Source of the DNA: Prorocentrum cordatum
Lineage: Eukaryota; Sar; Dinophyceae; Prorocentrales; Prorocentraceae
Assembly: GCA_963575745.1 (NCBI GenBank)
Contig: CAUYUJ010022504.1
Coordinates: 1-64,000, forward strand
Reading direction: 5' to 3'
DNA length: 64,000 bases
This document shows positions 40,101 to 48,899 of this stretch, in pieces; position 1 is the first letter of the stretch; each line of letters begins with the position of its first letter. The notes below the pieces were generated by a model. That model ran no database searches. It was not told the origin of the DNA and was given only the letters and a program-made list of their open reading frames with translations. A program made the translations under genes and the position numbers.

Positions 40101-43100
40101 ATCCGACTCAGTCTGCGTAGGTTCATGTTTTCCCTGAATATGATGAGCAGAACCACTGTCAAGAAACCAAGACCTTGTTAATGCTGCAGTCGAATGTGGA
40201 GTGTCGACTTGCTTTGTCGTTGTTGTCGTCTGGGCAGTCTTTGATGACTGCTCGACAGTGTCGTCATGCTTTCGGATCGCAGTTGGTGTGGCCACCGACT
40301 CTTTGTTGTGTCGGTAGTCGCACAGTTCGTCGTACCATAGTTGTGCCTCTTTTTGACATTCTCGTAAGGCCTCTGCACTATCATCCCACCATTTTTGTGG
40401 TAATGGATCTGGTACTTTGACGGTGTCACCCTCATTCGGCAGCTCTTTCCATCTGTCCAGTCTGGCTCTGCCAGATATGGTATGGAAGTAGTAGTCCACG
40501 TTGCGTACGTCGAAGCGTATCCGACGACGTGTCTTGGTAGATGTCGCTGTGGCCTTTGTGTTGGCCATGAGGGTCTTGTCACGGATGACGTAACTGCGGT
40601 CTGAACGGCGTGCACGTCTAAAGTTGGCAGGAGAACGTGCTCTAGTGTTGGGAGAACCACGGGGCGACCCGCGGCTCGGAGACCGCTTGTCACGTCCTTT
40701 GTCACTACCATATGATCTATCACGGCCGCGTGGACTGCCGCGTCCGCCGCCACGATTGTCTCGTCCTCGGGAGGTAGATCTCGAAGATCTGTCGTAACGA
40801 CTTCTCGATTGGCTGCGAGAGTCTTGGGACCTCCTGGATGTCGAACGGGATCGGTCGCATTGGCGTCGGTTGCCACGTCCCTGTCGTGAATCGCTTGCGT
40901 AGCGAAACCCCCCGCGTTGTGAAGACCGTTGGCTTCCTGATCCGGGGGGTGGTGATCGGCCACGGCTGTCCTGGCTGGAAGTCCGTGGTCGACTCGGGCC
41001 TCGTTCAGGAGTCTTTGCACCAGGTGCGAGATGAGCGTATTTGCATTTGTCGCCTTTTGTGCACTTGTTCTGTGCGAAATCCTTGCACTGCGCGACGTGT
41101 GGGAAGTTGCACTTATCACCTCTGGTACATGTGTTGCGCTTGGCAAAATCGAAGCAGAATGGCTTTGATGCTGGCTTCTTGCGATTCGCAGGAGTGGACA
41201 TACTACGGCGGTGGTTGCCACCAGCCGTTGATGTTCTGGAAGATTTGTTGTTCTTCCAATCCCTGGAATATGTATGTAAAGCCTTGCACCGTTCACCGTT
41301 GCGACAATTGCCTTTCTTCCATGCAGCGCACGCGTTGACCTGAGATCGTGTCTCATGTTCGTACCGTAGCTTGTTTTGATTATTCTCCAATTGTTTAATC
41401 TCCAGTATGTCCAGGACACGCTGTCGAAGCCAACCGTAGGTACGATTCGGGTCGCTCATCTTCATGCGCTGGTACTCGTACATGTCTTGTTTCATCCATG
41501 CATGTCTACGAATCTGTGTGCGAAATAGCGATTCCAATATCTTTGGATCGGGTACTTCTCGGCATTCCAAGAGTAAGGCGTCCCAATCGGTAATAAAACG
41601 TTGCAAATCTTCATCTCTCATCCTCAGTTCTTTAAGGCGCTCGAAATCGCGCAGGTCGTCGTCAACGTCTGTCACTTTGTAGGACTGTAGGATATGCCAG
41701 TATATCTGGCGTCCTTTGAGCATGCGTCCTGCTTTGTGCTCTCTGGTCTCGATGAGCCTGATTTGGTAGCGTAAGTCTGAGGATAAGATGTCGCTCAGAG
41801 CGGTTGCGAGTTTGCAATCGATGCTCTCAAAGTCTCCACTGTCTTGTAAATCCTCGAATGTACATTCGGGCTGTTCTGCCACGCATAGGAAGGCGTATGC
41901 TTTGGATGGTCGCCCTGAGGCGGCCCCGAAGTCCTTTCGCACTCTTTGCTGCCACTCCAGCAGCTGCGTGATCTTAGGCAAGACAGGTACTCGGACGGTG
42001 TCTGACTCCTTGATAGGCGTCGTTGTATGGACCGACACCGCAGACACTGGTTGTGAGGGTATCGGTGCACCGTCGGTGGTTGGTTCTGTGCGCACAGGAG
42101 ACACATGACGTGTCTGTGCAGAAGCTGCCGCGGAGGCTGCTCCTGGGGACGTACGTCGTTGTTGTCCTGCTGAAGCTTGTGGTGCTTCGGCGGACGCTGC
42201 CGTCGGCCTGTGCGGGTCGGCTGCAGGTCGAAGGTGAATGTTGGTGTCGTTAGTGTGGTCGATCAGCTGATTCGTCCAGCTCGTCATGTCTTCTTGTATT
42301 TGACCCACCTTTTGGCGTGTGTACTCATCAGTATCCCGAGAACGTTGTGAATACCGATCAAGTCGATGCTCGTATGCTCGGAGACGGGCGCTTTGCGCCT
42401 CCATCTCGCTTTCCAGACGTGCGAGGTAACTCTCTACACGCACCTTCTCAGTATCTCTTTCATGAATAACCTGGGAGAGCTCTAACTGCGTGTGGTCCGC
42501 CGCCTTCTCAACCTCCTGCAACCTGTCAGTGAGGCGGGCGAAATCGTAAACCGTGGGAGGAGAATCCAGCTGATCAGTCTGGGCTCGTCCGACACGCAAC
42601 TCTGCCAGGGCGTCCTGTACACCAGGGAAACGCTGCTCTATGTCAGAGATCCGGTTAGCGAGTGGCTGCACGACAGCGTTGGTCGCATCAAGCCTTTGAG
42701 TGATGACTCTCTCAGTACGCTGCAACATGTCGATCAGGTTCGACGAGTTTGCGTGTGCTTCGGTACGAAGCGTCGCCGTAGTGTGGTCTAGGTAAGATCG
42801 AAGATCATTGATCTGAGACTGAACGTCGCCAAGGTCTGTGGCCTCGGTTGGAGTTGGTCGGTTGCGGAGCTGGTCGTGGATCTCATCATGTAAAATCCTG
42901 ACCGCAGAAACGCCTGTGTCGCGTACGATCACAAGTTGTTGCTCCATCTGCGCGAGATAGTTGCGCAGGTTCTCGACCATCGCCGTTCGTTCACCTGAGT
43001 GTGACACCTCACGATCAACCTGGTACTGCAGTTCTCCTATGATGCGTCGATCTTCGGCGATCCTGGAATCGATGATCCCTAAGGCGCCGTCAAGGTCGCG

Positions 43101-43496
43101 GCGTATGGCTGCAGTATCGGTGGCGTTCGTCTGAACGCTCTGTAGTAGTCCAGAGTATTGGCTGGACACGAAGGTTTCGACCTGGTCTCGGAGCTCAGCT
43201 ATGTCACCTGCGGCGGACGTCTCCGCCAGCTGGTCGTCTGAGATGGAGAGGTGGGGAGCGTCAGCTTCCCTGTGCCCCCTGTCGCGGGGAGTGCATGGCC
43301 TCTGAGAGGCAGTGCGCGGGCTCGACCTGCTTTCGCCGTATGGGCCTGGGGCTCCACGGCGGTTGCGCGCGGACGAGCTGCGACTCGGACCATGTGTGTG
43401 TGGTGTCTCATCCGATGATACCTTGGGGTACCGCGTCTGTGGCTGTGCCGACACTGGTCTACTGAGTTCCTCGAAGGTAGCTACGTGCTCCGCCAC
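37107..43496 (-). CDS. Element 2 Gag, protease, integrase and RT N-terminus
   Basis: This 2,129-residue frame carries a Ser/Arg/Pro-rich start, long coiled-coil-like heptads at about 95-415, a copia Gag core at about 505-710, and three CCCH zinc fingers (C723-H741, C781-H800, C804-H822). An Arg/Ser-rich stretch follows at 830-970. The protease has LDSGS with D1113. Integrase shows its HHCC motif (H1365, H1369, C1376, C1379) and catalytic D1423, D1485, E1516. The RT begins near residue 2,010 and breaks off after KFKGRVVVQ at about nucleotide 37,175, where the neighbouring frame takes over. A one-base deletion in a GG run would explain the switch. No in-frame ATG precedes residue 173, and 43,496 is only a GTG. 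The frame is open up to 43,788, and an ATG at 43,888 in another phase could be the true start, joined across the G10 run at 43,752-43,761. CCCH fingers replace the usual CCHC knuckle. Confidence 0.9.
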   Translation of the reverse strand: MAEHVATFEELSRPVSAQPQTRYPKVSSDETPHTHGPSRSSSARNRRGAPGPYGESRSSPRTASQRPCTPRDRGHREADAPHLSISDDQLAETSAAGDIAELRDQVETFVSSQYSGLLQSVQTNATDTAAIRRDLDGALGIIDSRIAEDRRIIGELQYQVDREVSHSGERTAMVENLRNYLAQMEQQLVIVRDTGVSAVRILHDEIHDQLRNRPTPTEATDLGDVQSQINDLRSYLDHTTATLRTEAHANSSNLIDMLQRTERVITQRLDATNAVVQPLANRISDIEQRFPGVQDALAELRVGRAQTDQLDSPPTVYDFARLTDRLQEVEKAADHTQLELSQVIHERDTEKVRVESYLARLESEMEAQSARLRAYEHRLDRYSQRSRDTDEYTRQKVGQIQEDMTSWTNQLIDHTNDTNIHLRPAADPHRPTAASAEAPQASAGQQRRTSPGAASAAASAQTRHVSPVRTEPTTDGAPIPSQPVSAVSVHTTTPIKESDTVRVPVLPKITQLLEWQQRVRKDFGAASGRPSKAYAFLCVAEQPECTFEDLQDSGDFESIDCKLATALSDILSSDLRYQIRLIETREHKAGRMLKGRQIYWHILQSYKVTDVDDDLRDFERLKELRMRDEDLQRFITDWDALLLECREVPDPKILESLFRTQIRRHAWMKQDMYEYQRMKMSDPNRTYGWLRQRVLDILEIKQLENNQNKLRYEHETRSQVNACAAWKKGNCRNGERCKALHTYSRDWKNNKSSRTSTAGGNHRRSMSTPANRKKPASKPFCFDFAKRNTCTRGDKCNFPHVAQCKDFAQNKCTKGDKCKYAHLAPGAKTPERGPSRPRTSSQDSRGRSPPPGSGSQRSSQRGGFRYASDSRQGRGNRRQCDRSRSTSRRSQDSRSQSRSRYDRSSRSTSRGRDNRGGGRGSPRGRDRSYGSDKGRDKRSPSRGSPRGSPNTRARSPANFRRARRSDRSYVIRDKTLMANTKATATSTKTRRRIRFDVRNVDYYFHTISGRARLDRWKELPNEGDTVKVPDPLPQKWWDDSAEALRECQKEAQLWYDELCDYRHNKESVATPTAIRKHDDTVEQSSKTAQTTTTTKQVDTPHSTAALTRSWFLDSGSAHHIQGKHEPTQTESDRISIREEHILETANGDRTVNEHYDIRLPEVGLHSSALALPDCPSLLSVGKLIEVDGFRQLWDPELGYVLQDPGGQWYKIPVNNRVPELRLDDLTRIPPPRLCTSSAPRRRQRKRSSARCNDTCWRCKTTEQPTTADELRPRIGTCPKRPHVGEGGGARTITVEEPPDTRTDEPNVDTTTDSPTSQTQSSPPQCGGSDIAQADNDIPTETPTRTHPDNDRVLPNRQKKPIDPMHYMLHSPKRPDCEICSRTMAQNAPCRRQRKPHPPADPTDEDNAYEAFVPKRFGEALTADHIVLAKGDAADKHGDKYALVVLDRYTGIFMAYPALHKDAATTKASFQQFIAANDEVKHIYTDNSGELQKACRQLGWRHDTSAPHRPQTNGLIERVVKIVILGTRAVLHMSGLGHEWWKEAMQAFCCGHNFVHTSTGVAALDEGHAEKTAHEIRFGESFPGHCMPFGARIFWKCLNPEINNETAKFKENTREGLFMGYHLHSGGRWSGDYLVLDTATYAKNPDGDLCHVHRVKDIIIPDGRFTYPVQDGTLRHHNPEAHDEVKASTSRPLGDKPMPDPPLSYPKEWDDPSMMTTEDNAIDIQTSASEVAAPAPEPDYWEQRGHCVIRHIRTPRKKLFIPTDDVMNIPVPVDQLDVTRDFKTTSTFEGESNFRDVWDGVSANDHRELSEPWTGTIQFYELPRITPDGKMVVRGRETRVQTTTRPDHVLPEHWKTLSRGQQKKEIYYANDVKRAREIRDRAALRVWTRQDKQVNNFRTTTSGGPTWNLVERRITYDTDNGDVIRDENVKGVTNKEILYAKLPGGPRDITTVLYYRQLPQQHDGEERALVFVDNEGTDFGTLNPLIRKFSQSVVMPTMPRETNYTPAHRDKIPDSTWSRPALVTRNLSKKEVAAEPRAQEALRKEYERLEKKQTWMLETVAEKADIESQAIRNGTKVHFFNILELSSVKHEELPPDLRKFKGRVVVQAIQAKMKLVWPPYSPTPLPVLRI

Positions 43497-43940
43497 AGGG
43501 GCGGTCGCAGGGCTGGGGGTCCCAGCACCTGAGGTCCATCGGCGGTTAGCGCGAAAGCGCCCTGGAGTATCGAGACCGGTAAGGCTTTCGCCTGACGCGG
43601 TTGGGATTGCTCCCGACGGGGAAGGGGAGGGAGGATCGAAGGCCGGCGTGTGAAACTCCTTCCTTCCTGTTCCTACTCCTTCTCCTGTCCCCCCGCGGGC
43701 GGCGCCGCGGCGAAGTTCAGCAGCTAGTCGCGCCTCGGGTCCTTGGGAGCTGGGGGGGGGGTATCTGGAACACCAACACAGTCCGCACTAATGCTCTCCA
43801 ACTCGTCACCGAGCCGTCGGGCCGTGGGAGAGCTTGGACGCGAAGCCCCAATGGAACCCTTACGGCGCATGCGCCGAAGTGGCTCCATCAGGCTCGCATG
43901 CAAGGTCACCGCGGTCGAGTCGGTGAAGGTGAGCTTTAAA
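43497..43940 (-). other. Leader of element 2, probably including the true Gag start
   Basis: The Gag frame is open to 43,788 without an ATG. A second frame starting with ATG at 43,888 encodes MEPLRRMRRKGSIG and runs to the homopolymer of ten G at 43,752-43,761. Beyond it the Gag phase continues with similar Pro-rich composition. A one- or two-base change in that run would join them. Confidence 0.5.
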
Positions 43941-43952
43941 GGGCTGATAACC
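43941..43952 (-). promoter_or_regulatory. Primer-binding site of element 2, anticodon-arm type
   Basis: Directly inside the 5' LTR the minus strand reads GGTTATCAGCCC. This is 11 of 12 identical to the complement of the yeast-type initiator tRNA-Met anticodon arm (GGGCUCAUAACC) and does not begin with TGG, as a normal 3'-end site would. Drosophila copia and yeast Ty5 prime from such tRNA halves. The one mismatch falls on the first anticodon base, so another tRNA with a GAU anticodon is also possible. Confidence 0.5.
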
Positions 43953-44148
43953 TGTGTATGGGGTTGAAGTACAAGGGTACAGAACCCCTGATCCGTTGGT
44001 AGAGAGATGGAGGGATAGATGGATATCTTTCCCTCCCACGCGATCAAGGTACGATCGCTCCAACTCAGTACCTGAGCCCAAACGGCCAGGTGCGGGAGAG
44101 GTAAGGATAAGGAGTATATATGAGGGTATTACACGGGTTCCATTCACA
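43953..44148 (-). repeat. 5' LTR of giant copia-like element 2
   Basis: This 196-bp copy is identical to 26,185-26,380 except for one base. At 44,071-44,088 the minus strand reads GGCCGTTTGGGCTCAGG, resembling the 3' end of the dinoflagellate spliced leader (about 14 of 18), and is followed by GTAC. Confidence 0.95.
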
Positions 44149-44153
44149 GCTGT
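44149..44153. repeat. Target site duplication GCTGT, right copy
   Basis: It matches 26,180-26,184 exactly, closing a 17,964-bp element. Confidence 0.9.
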
Positions 44154-44184
44154 GGTCTGGTGGGGCGTGACGCACTGGCTGACT

Positions 44185-44330
44185 GCCAGACCATCCCAAC
44201 CCGACCCAGGCCCAAAATTTCGGGTGTGTGGGGGGGAGGGGCGTGCGGGGTCCCGATGTCTGTTTCTCCAGCATGCTCCCGGACGCCCCCCCCCCCCCTG
44301 GAGGTGGATGGCAGCTTGGGGCCTCCGGGC
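44185..44330 (+). repeat. Dispersed repeat F, copy 2
   Basis: It contains CCAGACCATCCCAACCCGAC, AAAATTTCGGGTG and a C-run in the same order as 26,036-26,160. Confidence 0.6.
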
Positions 44331-44551
44331 AGGGCTGGGTCGGCTCGGTGGGTCACGCTCTCCGGCACCAGAACACCCACGTTTTCGGGGCCTCTTGGGC
44401 CGTTCTGGGGCCACCTTGGAGGCCTCTTTTGGGCGACTCTTGGGCGATCTGCGGGGTCTCTTGGGCCCTCTCGGGCGGTCGGAGGACCGACGGGACGCAA
44501 AGGCAAAAACTCGCCGAACAGCTGAAGCACGTCAGTGACTTTGGCCTCTTC

Positions 44552-44741
44552 CCCAGAGATCCGATGTCGTGACTTTTTCAATGCGGGGTCCCCGGAAGTC
44601 TCGACCCATTCCCCAGGACCGGCTTTTCGTCCTGAGTCGTTTTTGGACGGTCCCGGGGCCCGTCGAAGGCCGCCAGAGGCCAAAAATCAAAAAAAAACTC
44701 CCGTCGTGATTTGTTCAATGTCAATGCGTCGGAGGTCTGGG
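44552..44741 (+). mobile_element. Family A element (190 bp)
   Basis: It runs from CCCAGAGATCCGATGTCGTG to GTCGGAGGTCTGGG with the full family core, including CCGGAAGTCTCGACCC. Confidence 0.75.
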
Positions 44742-44934
44742 TCGGGCCTTCGACGGGCAGCGGAGGGTCTGCACCAACGGCCTCGCGGCTGAGTCCCCGG
44801 CCCCGGGCCCCACGCGGCACAGTGCGCAGCGCAGCGCAGAGGCACCCCTCCCCGCGGGAGCGCGCCGGTGCGGTGGCGCATCCGCGGGGAGGGGGCGCGC
44901 GCGCCTCGGGCACGCGAGCCGCGAACGTCCGCGG
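44742..44934. other. GC-rich spacer
   Basis: No feature recognised. Confidence 0.4.
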
Positions 44935-44942
44935 ACATCGAG

Positions 44943-45108
44943 TTAAAAGTCTGGCGTCCCCCTACAGAGGGGATTTTGGACGAACAATAAAACAGTAGCC
45001 CCAAAAATACCCCCAAACAGTCACGAATAGTTTAAAAAGTCGTCGAGGTATCATGTTTTCTTTACTGTTAGTGAAAATTCCTCCTGTAGAGGGACAGGCA
45101 CGGCATAA
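44943..45108. mobile_element. Family B hAT-like MITE (166 bp)
   Basis: The ends are TTAAAAGTCTGGCGTCCCCC and GGGACAGGCACGGCATAA. Flanking 8-mers ACATCGAG (44,935-44,942) and ACATAGAG (45,109-45,116) match at seven of eight. Confidence 0.8.
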
Positions 45109-45400
45109 ACATAGAGAGGTTCGCCACCCGCGGCCGCCTGCGTGACCTCGTCCATGATGTCCACCACGGCCCTGAGCCACCCTTTGCCGCCCAGGGTGGC
45201 CTTCGCTCGGGCCACCACCTCGGGCTCCTCCGCCTGCAGCAGCTTGCTCAGGGAGCTCCCCTCCATGTAGCCCCTGCCCTCGCCGTGGGCGATCATGAGG
45301 GCCGCGGTGCAGGTGGAGATCAGCGCCTGGAGGTCCTCGGGCGGGATGTTGGCGTGGCAAGCCTCCTCGGGCAGGGAGGTCTCATGAGCGACGAAGGACA
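45109..45400 (-). pseudogene. Coding remnant with GGKGWLRAV motif
   Basis: The minus strand encodes PPEDLQALISTCTAALMIAH, then GYMEGSSLSKLL, EPEVVARAKATLGGKGWLRA and GGEPLYVY. It matches the segments at 11.7 and 22.1 kb in order and spacing. The family B element at 44,943-45,108 has inserted close to, or just within, its 3' end, so the apparent C terminus comes from the transposon. Confidence 0.4.
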
Positions 45401-45439
45401 CAGATCTCCGACGAGATGGTGTATGCAATCTGGGCCTTC

Positions 45440-45550
45440 TTCCTTCAAATCGGCCTCTGGGGGCCGTTTTCGGGCCTGGCGGGATCAAAAATATTCAAAA
45501 ATGGATTCGGGACGACAGACTGTTCCCGGGGAAGCGGTTGGGACGTCTGA
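45440..45550 (-). mobile_element. Family A element, partial copy
   Basis: Reverse-oriented core (CGGCCTCTGGGGGCC, GGGACGTCTG) with decayed ends. Confidence 0.5.
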
Positions 45551-45716
45551 GGCCGCGGACTGAACAAGAGCACAGGTCGGCAGATGTCAGCAACGAGGGG
45601 GTCCTGCCAGGATAGCGGCGCGCCAACTGCACCAAGGCTCCACCGCGACGATGCTTTCCGATTCCGGGTTGTGTTCGTTCTCCCTCGTTCTGTCTCCGAT
45701 CCACCTTCGCAACAAT

Positions 45717-45900
45717 CCCGAGATCCGATGTCGTGACTTTTTCAATACGGGGTCCCTGGAAGTCTCGACCCATTCCCCAGGACCCGCTTTTCATCCCGAG
45801 CCGTTTTGGACGGTCCCGGGGCCCGGCAAGGGCCGCTGGAGACCGAAAATCGAGAGAGAACCCTCCGTCTTGACTTGTGTCCATGCGTCGGAGGTCTGGG
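45717..45900 (+). mobile_element. Family A element (184 bp)
   Basis: It runs from CCCGAGATCCGATGTCGTGA to GCGTCGGAGGTCTGGG, with the full core. Confidence 0.75.
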
Positions 45901-45960
45901 AGCACGGCAAATCAAAACGAGAACGGCCCACGAAATCGCCAATACCCCGTCTGGGTATAT

Positions 45961-46174
45961 GTTGCTCCCATCGTACTTGGGGGCCACATCCCAGAAACAA
46001 TTTCCAGCACCCGGACAAGTGTCGGAAGAGTGTCGAGACAGTGTCGAACCAGTGTCGGACGAGAGTGCCTCCCAGGGCCCGTCGCGTGGAAACCCTCGAG
46101 CTGTCGTGTGCTCTACTGGCGCTCGAAATTCTTGTTTCTGGCGATCCAGGCCAAAGCAGGTTGGAACATCATAA
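45961..46174 (+). repeat. Family D dispersed repeat, copy 1 (214 bp)
   Basis: It begins GTTGCTCCCATCGTACTT, has AGTGTCGGACGAG and CCCAGGGCCC inside, and ends GGTTGGAACATCATAA. Copies 2 and 3 are at 55,165 and 61,762. Confidence 0.85.
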
Positions 46175-46567
46175 TTTGTTTCCGCCGCGCGGACCTCTCG
46201 AACAAACCCAGGGTTGGAGGGCCCTCTACCCCTGGTTTGCTTCCCTGTTTTCGGAGGGCGACGAGGGAACGAGGGAGAGGAGGAGGAAGACAAGGCCGAG
46301 GGGGAAGCAACGACGAGCCCACAGCGCAGAAACGACAGAGCGGGAGGACAGGAAACGAGAGAGCAGGCGACGGAGCGACAAGACGAGACGACACGACGTT
46401 GGAACATCAGAAGTCCGGGCCGAGCCCCGCGCTGCACCTGCACGCCAGCCCGGGCCAGGCCCCCACCGCACGTGGGACCCACGGGGGGAGGCGGCGCGTG
46501 CCGTGGCTCCCCCCGGAGCGCCCAGGCGCGCGCAGGGGGGTCGGAGTCGGAGGTGAGGAGGCGAAAA
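46175..46567. other. Spacer without a gene
   Basis: Purine-rich and GC-rich sequence; frames occur in several phases without recognisable protein. Confidence 0.4.
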
Positions 46568-46654
46568 CCCTCCTCCTCCTCCTCCTCCTCCTCCTCCTCC
46601 TCCTCCGCCTCCGCCTCCTCCTCCTCCTCCTCCTCCTCCTCCTCCTCCTCCTCC
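46568..46654. repeat. CCT microsatellite
   Basis: A run of CCT with a few CCG triplets, followed by GGTGGCGGTGGTGGT. A similar junction of a triplet run with AACTTATGGTGGCGGTGG-type sequence occurs at 22,300, 22,600 and 48,830. Confidence 0.9.
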
Positions 46655-46935
46655 AGCCTAGTTATGGTGGCGGTGGTGGTGGTGGAAGATCGGCCCATCA
46701 AGGGAGACACGAAATCCACTAGCAGTGCGGCCGCCGCCCATGAGGGCTGCCACCCCCGCCCCCAGTCCCGACACCCTTGAACCGTCGGCTCGGGGATGGG
46801 GGTCGGGACTGGGGGTGGGGGTGGGTGTTCGCCTTCTGAGGAGGAGGGGCCGCGGAAGGGCTCGAGGAGCAGCGGGCCCCAATTCCGGACCCGAAGCGTT
46901 CCTCACTGCAGCGTCCTGACTGCACCAAGATAAGA

Positions 46936-47099
46936 TCAGGTCGGGCAGGTCCCCCTGCGGGGGCGAAGCTCGGACGGAAAATAGAAAGTACCCCAACAAG
47001 ACTCAAACGGAGTCCACACATATACCAGAAGAATCGTCCCCAGACTATGTTTAAACTGTCCTTGGAGATTCTTCCTGCAAAGGGACAGGCCCGATTTCA
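46936..47099. mobile_element. Family B element (164 bp), diverged
   Basis: Ends TCAGGTCGGGCAGGTCCCCC and GGGACAGGCCCGATTTCA. No recognisable target duplication. Confidence 0.65.
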
Positions 47100-47139
47100 G
47101 GACAGCAGCACGCCGACCATACGTGTGGGCGGGCAAAGA

Positions 47140-47321
47140 CCCAGAGATCCGATGCCGTGATCTTTTCCATACGGGTCCCCGGAAGTCTCGACCCATTCCC
47201 CAAGACCGGCTTTTCATCCTGAGCCGTTTTTGGACGGTCCCAGAGCCCGGCGAGGGCCGCCAGAGGACAAGAATCGAGAAAAACCTCCGTCCTGATTTTT
47301 TCGATACGTCGGAGGCCTGGG
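47140..47321 (+). mobile_element. Family A element (182 bp) with partial tail duplication
   Basis: CCCAGAGATCCGATGCCGTG to GTCGGAGGCCTGGG. The terminal 50 bases are repeated at 47,340-47,391. Confidence 0.75.
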
Positions 47322-47548
47322 AACACAAACAATCAAGACGAACATCGAGGAAACCTTCCGTCTTGATTTTTCGAATACGTCGGAGGTCTGGGGAAGCCCT
47401 CGACGCCGGACCACTGCTCGCAAGGGGGGCGAGAAGAGCGGGGAGCGCGCGCGACGGCGCGAGCCCCCCTCTCTGGCTCCAGGGCTGGCCGACCTCGGCG
47501 CTGCTCCCCCAATAGTAACGCCGACCTCGGCAAACCCCCGGCGTGATT

Positions 47549-47734
47549 CCCAGGACCCCCTCGAGGAATGAAAAACTCACGACGGGAGGTGTTTCGTGAT
47601 GTTCGGCCTCTGGGGGCCCTTCCCGGGCCTCAGGGCCGTCAAAGAACGACGCGGGATGAGAAACCGGTCCGGGGAATAGGTCGCAACCTCCGAGGGTCGA
47701 TGCTACGAAAAGATCATGACGTCGGGGGTCTGGG
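47549..47734 (-). mobile_element. Family A element (186 bp)
   Basis: Reverse-oriented copy from CCCAGGACCCCCTCGAGG to CATGACGTCGGGGGTCTGGG. Confidence 0.75.
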
Positions 47735-47868
47735 CTTCAATCGACCGATAGCTCTGCCAGCGCCCACAGACACACATCGACACTGGCCAGGCCCGTCCCT
47801 GGCCCAGGCATCGGTCTACGCGCGCCGCCCGGCCTGGCCAGAAGGGAGGCAGGGGGAGGGAGGGGGGG

Positions 47869-48025
47869 TGGACAAACCTCCCTTTAGTAGACCTCCCCTT
47901 AGTGAATACGGCCTGGGACCGAAACCGACGGACCTGGACCCGCAAAAATGACGGCCGCGACGCCCTCTCGCGAACCGAGAACGGCCAATTCGGTAATCGA
48001 CGTGTCAGGGTAGGAGGTCTGTCCA
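47869..48025. mobile_element. Family C MITE-like element (157 bp)
   Basis: Ends TGGACAAACCTCC and GGAGGTCTGTCCA; the interior matches 24,900-25,057. Confidence 0.8.
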
Positions 48026-48155
48026 CCCCCGAATGGGGGGGGGGCTGCTCGCGCGCGACCCTGCGAGGGAATCCTGCGCGCAGGTGCCGACGCGGTCAGC
48101 CCCCCCCCCCGTCTTCGGTGGGGCCCGCAGGAGGCACCTTGGATCAGGGACCTTG

Positions 48156-48899
48156 GGAGGAGGAGGAGGAGGAGGAGGAGGAGGAGGAGGAGGAGGAGGA
48201 GGAGGAGGTAATCTAGGGGCACCTCTGTCGTCGACTCCGCGCTCGGCCACGGTGCCCCGGGGCTCCGCGGAGCCGTCGGGGGAGAGAAGGAACTCTCGTG
48301 GGGCAGGTACACGTCTCGCTTCGTGTGCCTGCTAGGAGCGCCTCCCTCCTCCTCCTCCTCCCTCTCCTCCTCCTCCTCCTTCTGCTCCTCTCCTCCTCCT
48401 CCTCCTCCTCCTCCTCCTCCTCCTCCTCCTCTCCTCCTCCTCCTCCTCCTCCTCCTCCTCCTCCTCCTCCTCCGTCGAGGAGGGCGGGGCAGGGGAGAGG
48501 GTCAAGCAGCGAACACCTGGCGGGCGGTGCTCTCTCGCCTCGGTGGCCGACTCCTCGGCCCCCCCGGGCCCGCCTCGGACTGTGTGGAGCTGCGCGCCAC
48601 GGGCAGGTCGACGGAGGGAAGGGGAGGGAGGCAGTGGACGACCACGACGAATGCCAGGATGATGGGGGGTGATGGGCCTGTGTTCCCAACAACACTACCA
48701 TACATTGGAGGGGGGAAGGAAGAGGCCAATGATGAGGAGGAGGCGGAGGAGGAGGACGAAGAGGAGGAGGTGGAGGAGGAGGAGGAGGAGGAGGAGGAGG
48801 AGGACAAGAAGGACCCCCTCCCCCTCCAACTTATGGTGGCGGTGGTGGAAAACAGGGCCATCCATGGGGGATATGGGGGCGTGGTGGAGCGTGCTGCCA
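48156..48899. repeat. GGA and CCT tracts with short unique islands
   Basis: GGA repeats at 48,157-48,208, CCT repeats at 48,340-48,472 and GGA repeats at 48,735-48,805 lie in opposing polarity, so the region could fold back on itself. Confidence 0.85.

Noticed and set aside
37198-43653. Many plus-strand frames of 60-200 codons overlapping the polyproteins
   Set aside because: They are antisense shadows with no recognisable motif, while the minus strand carries catalytic residues in order.
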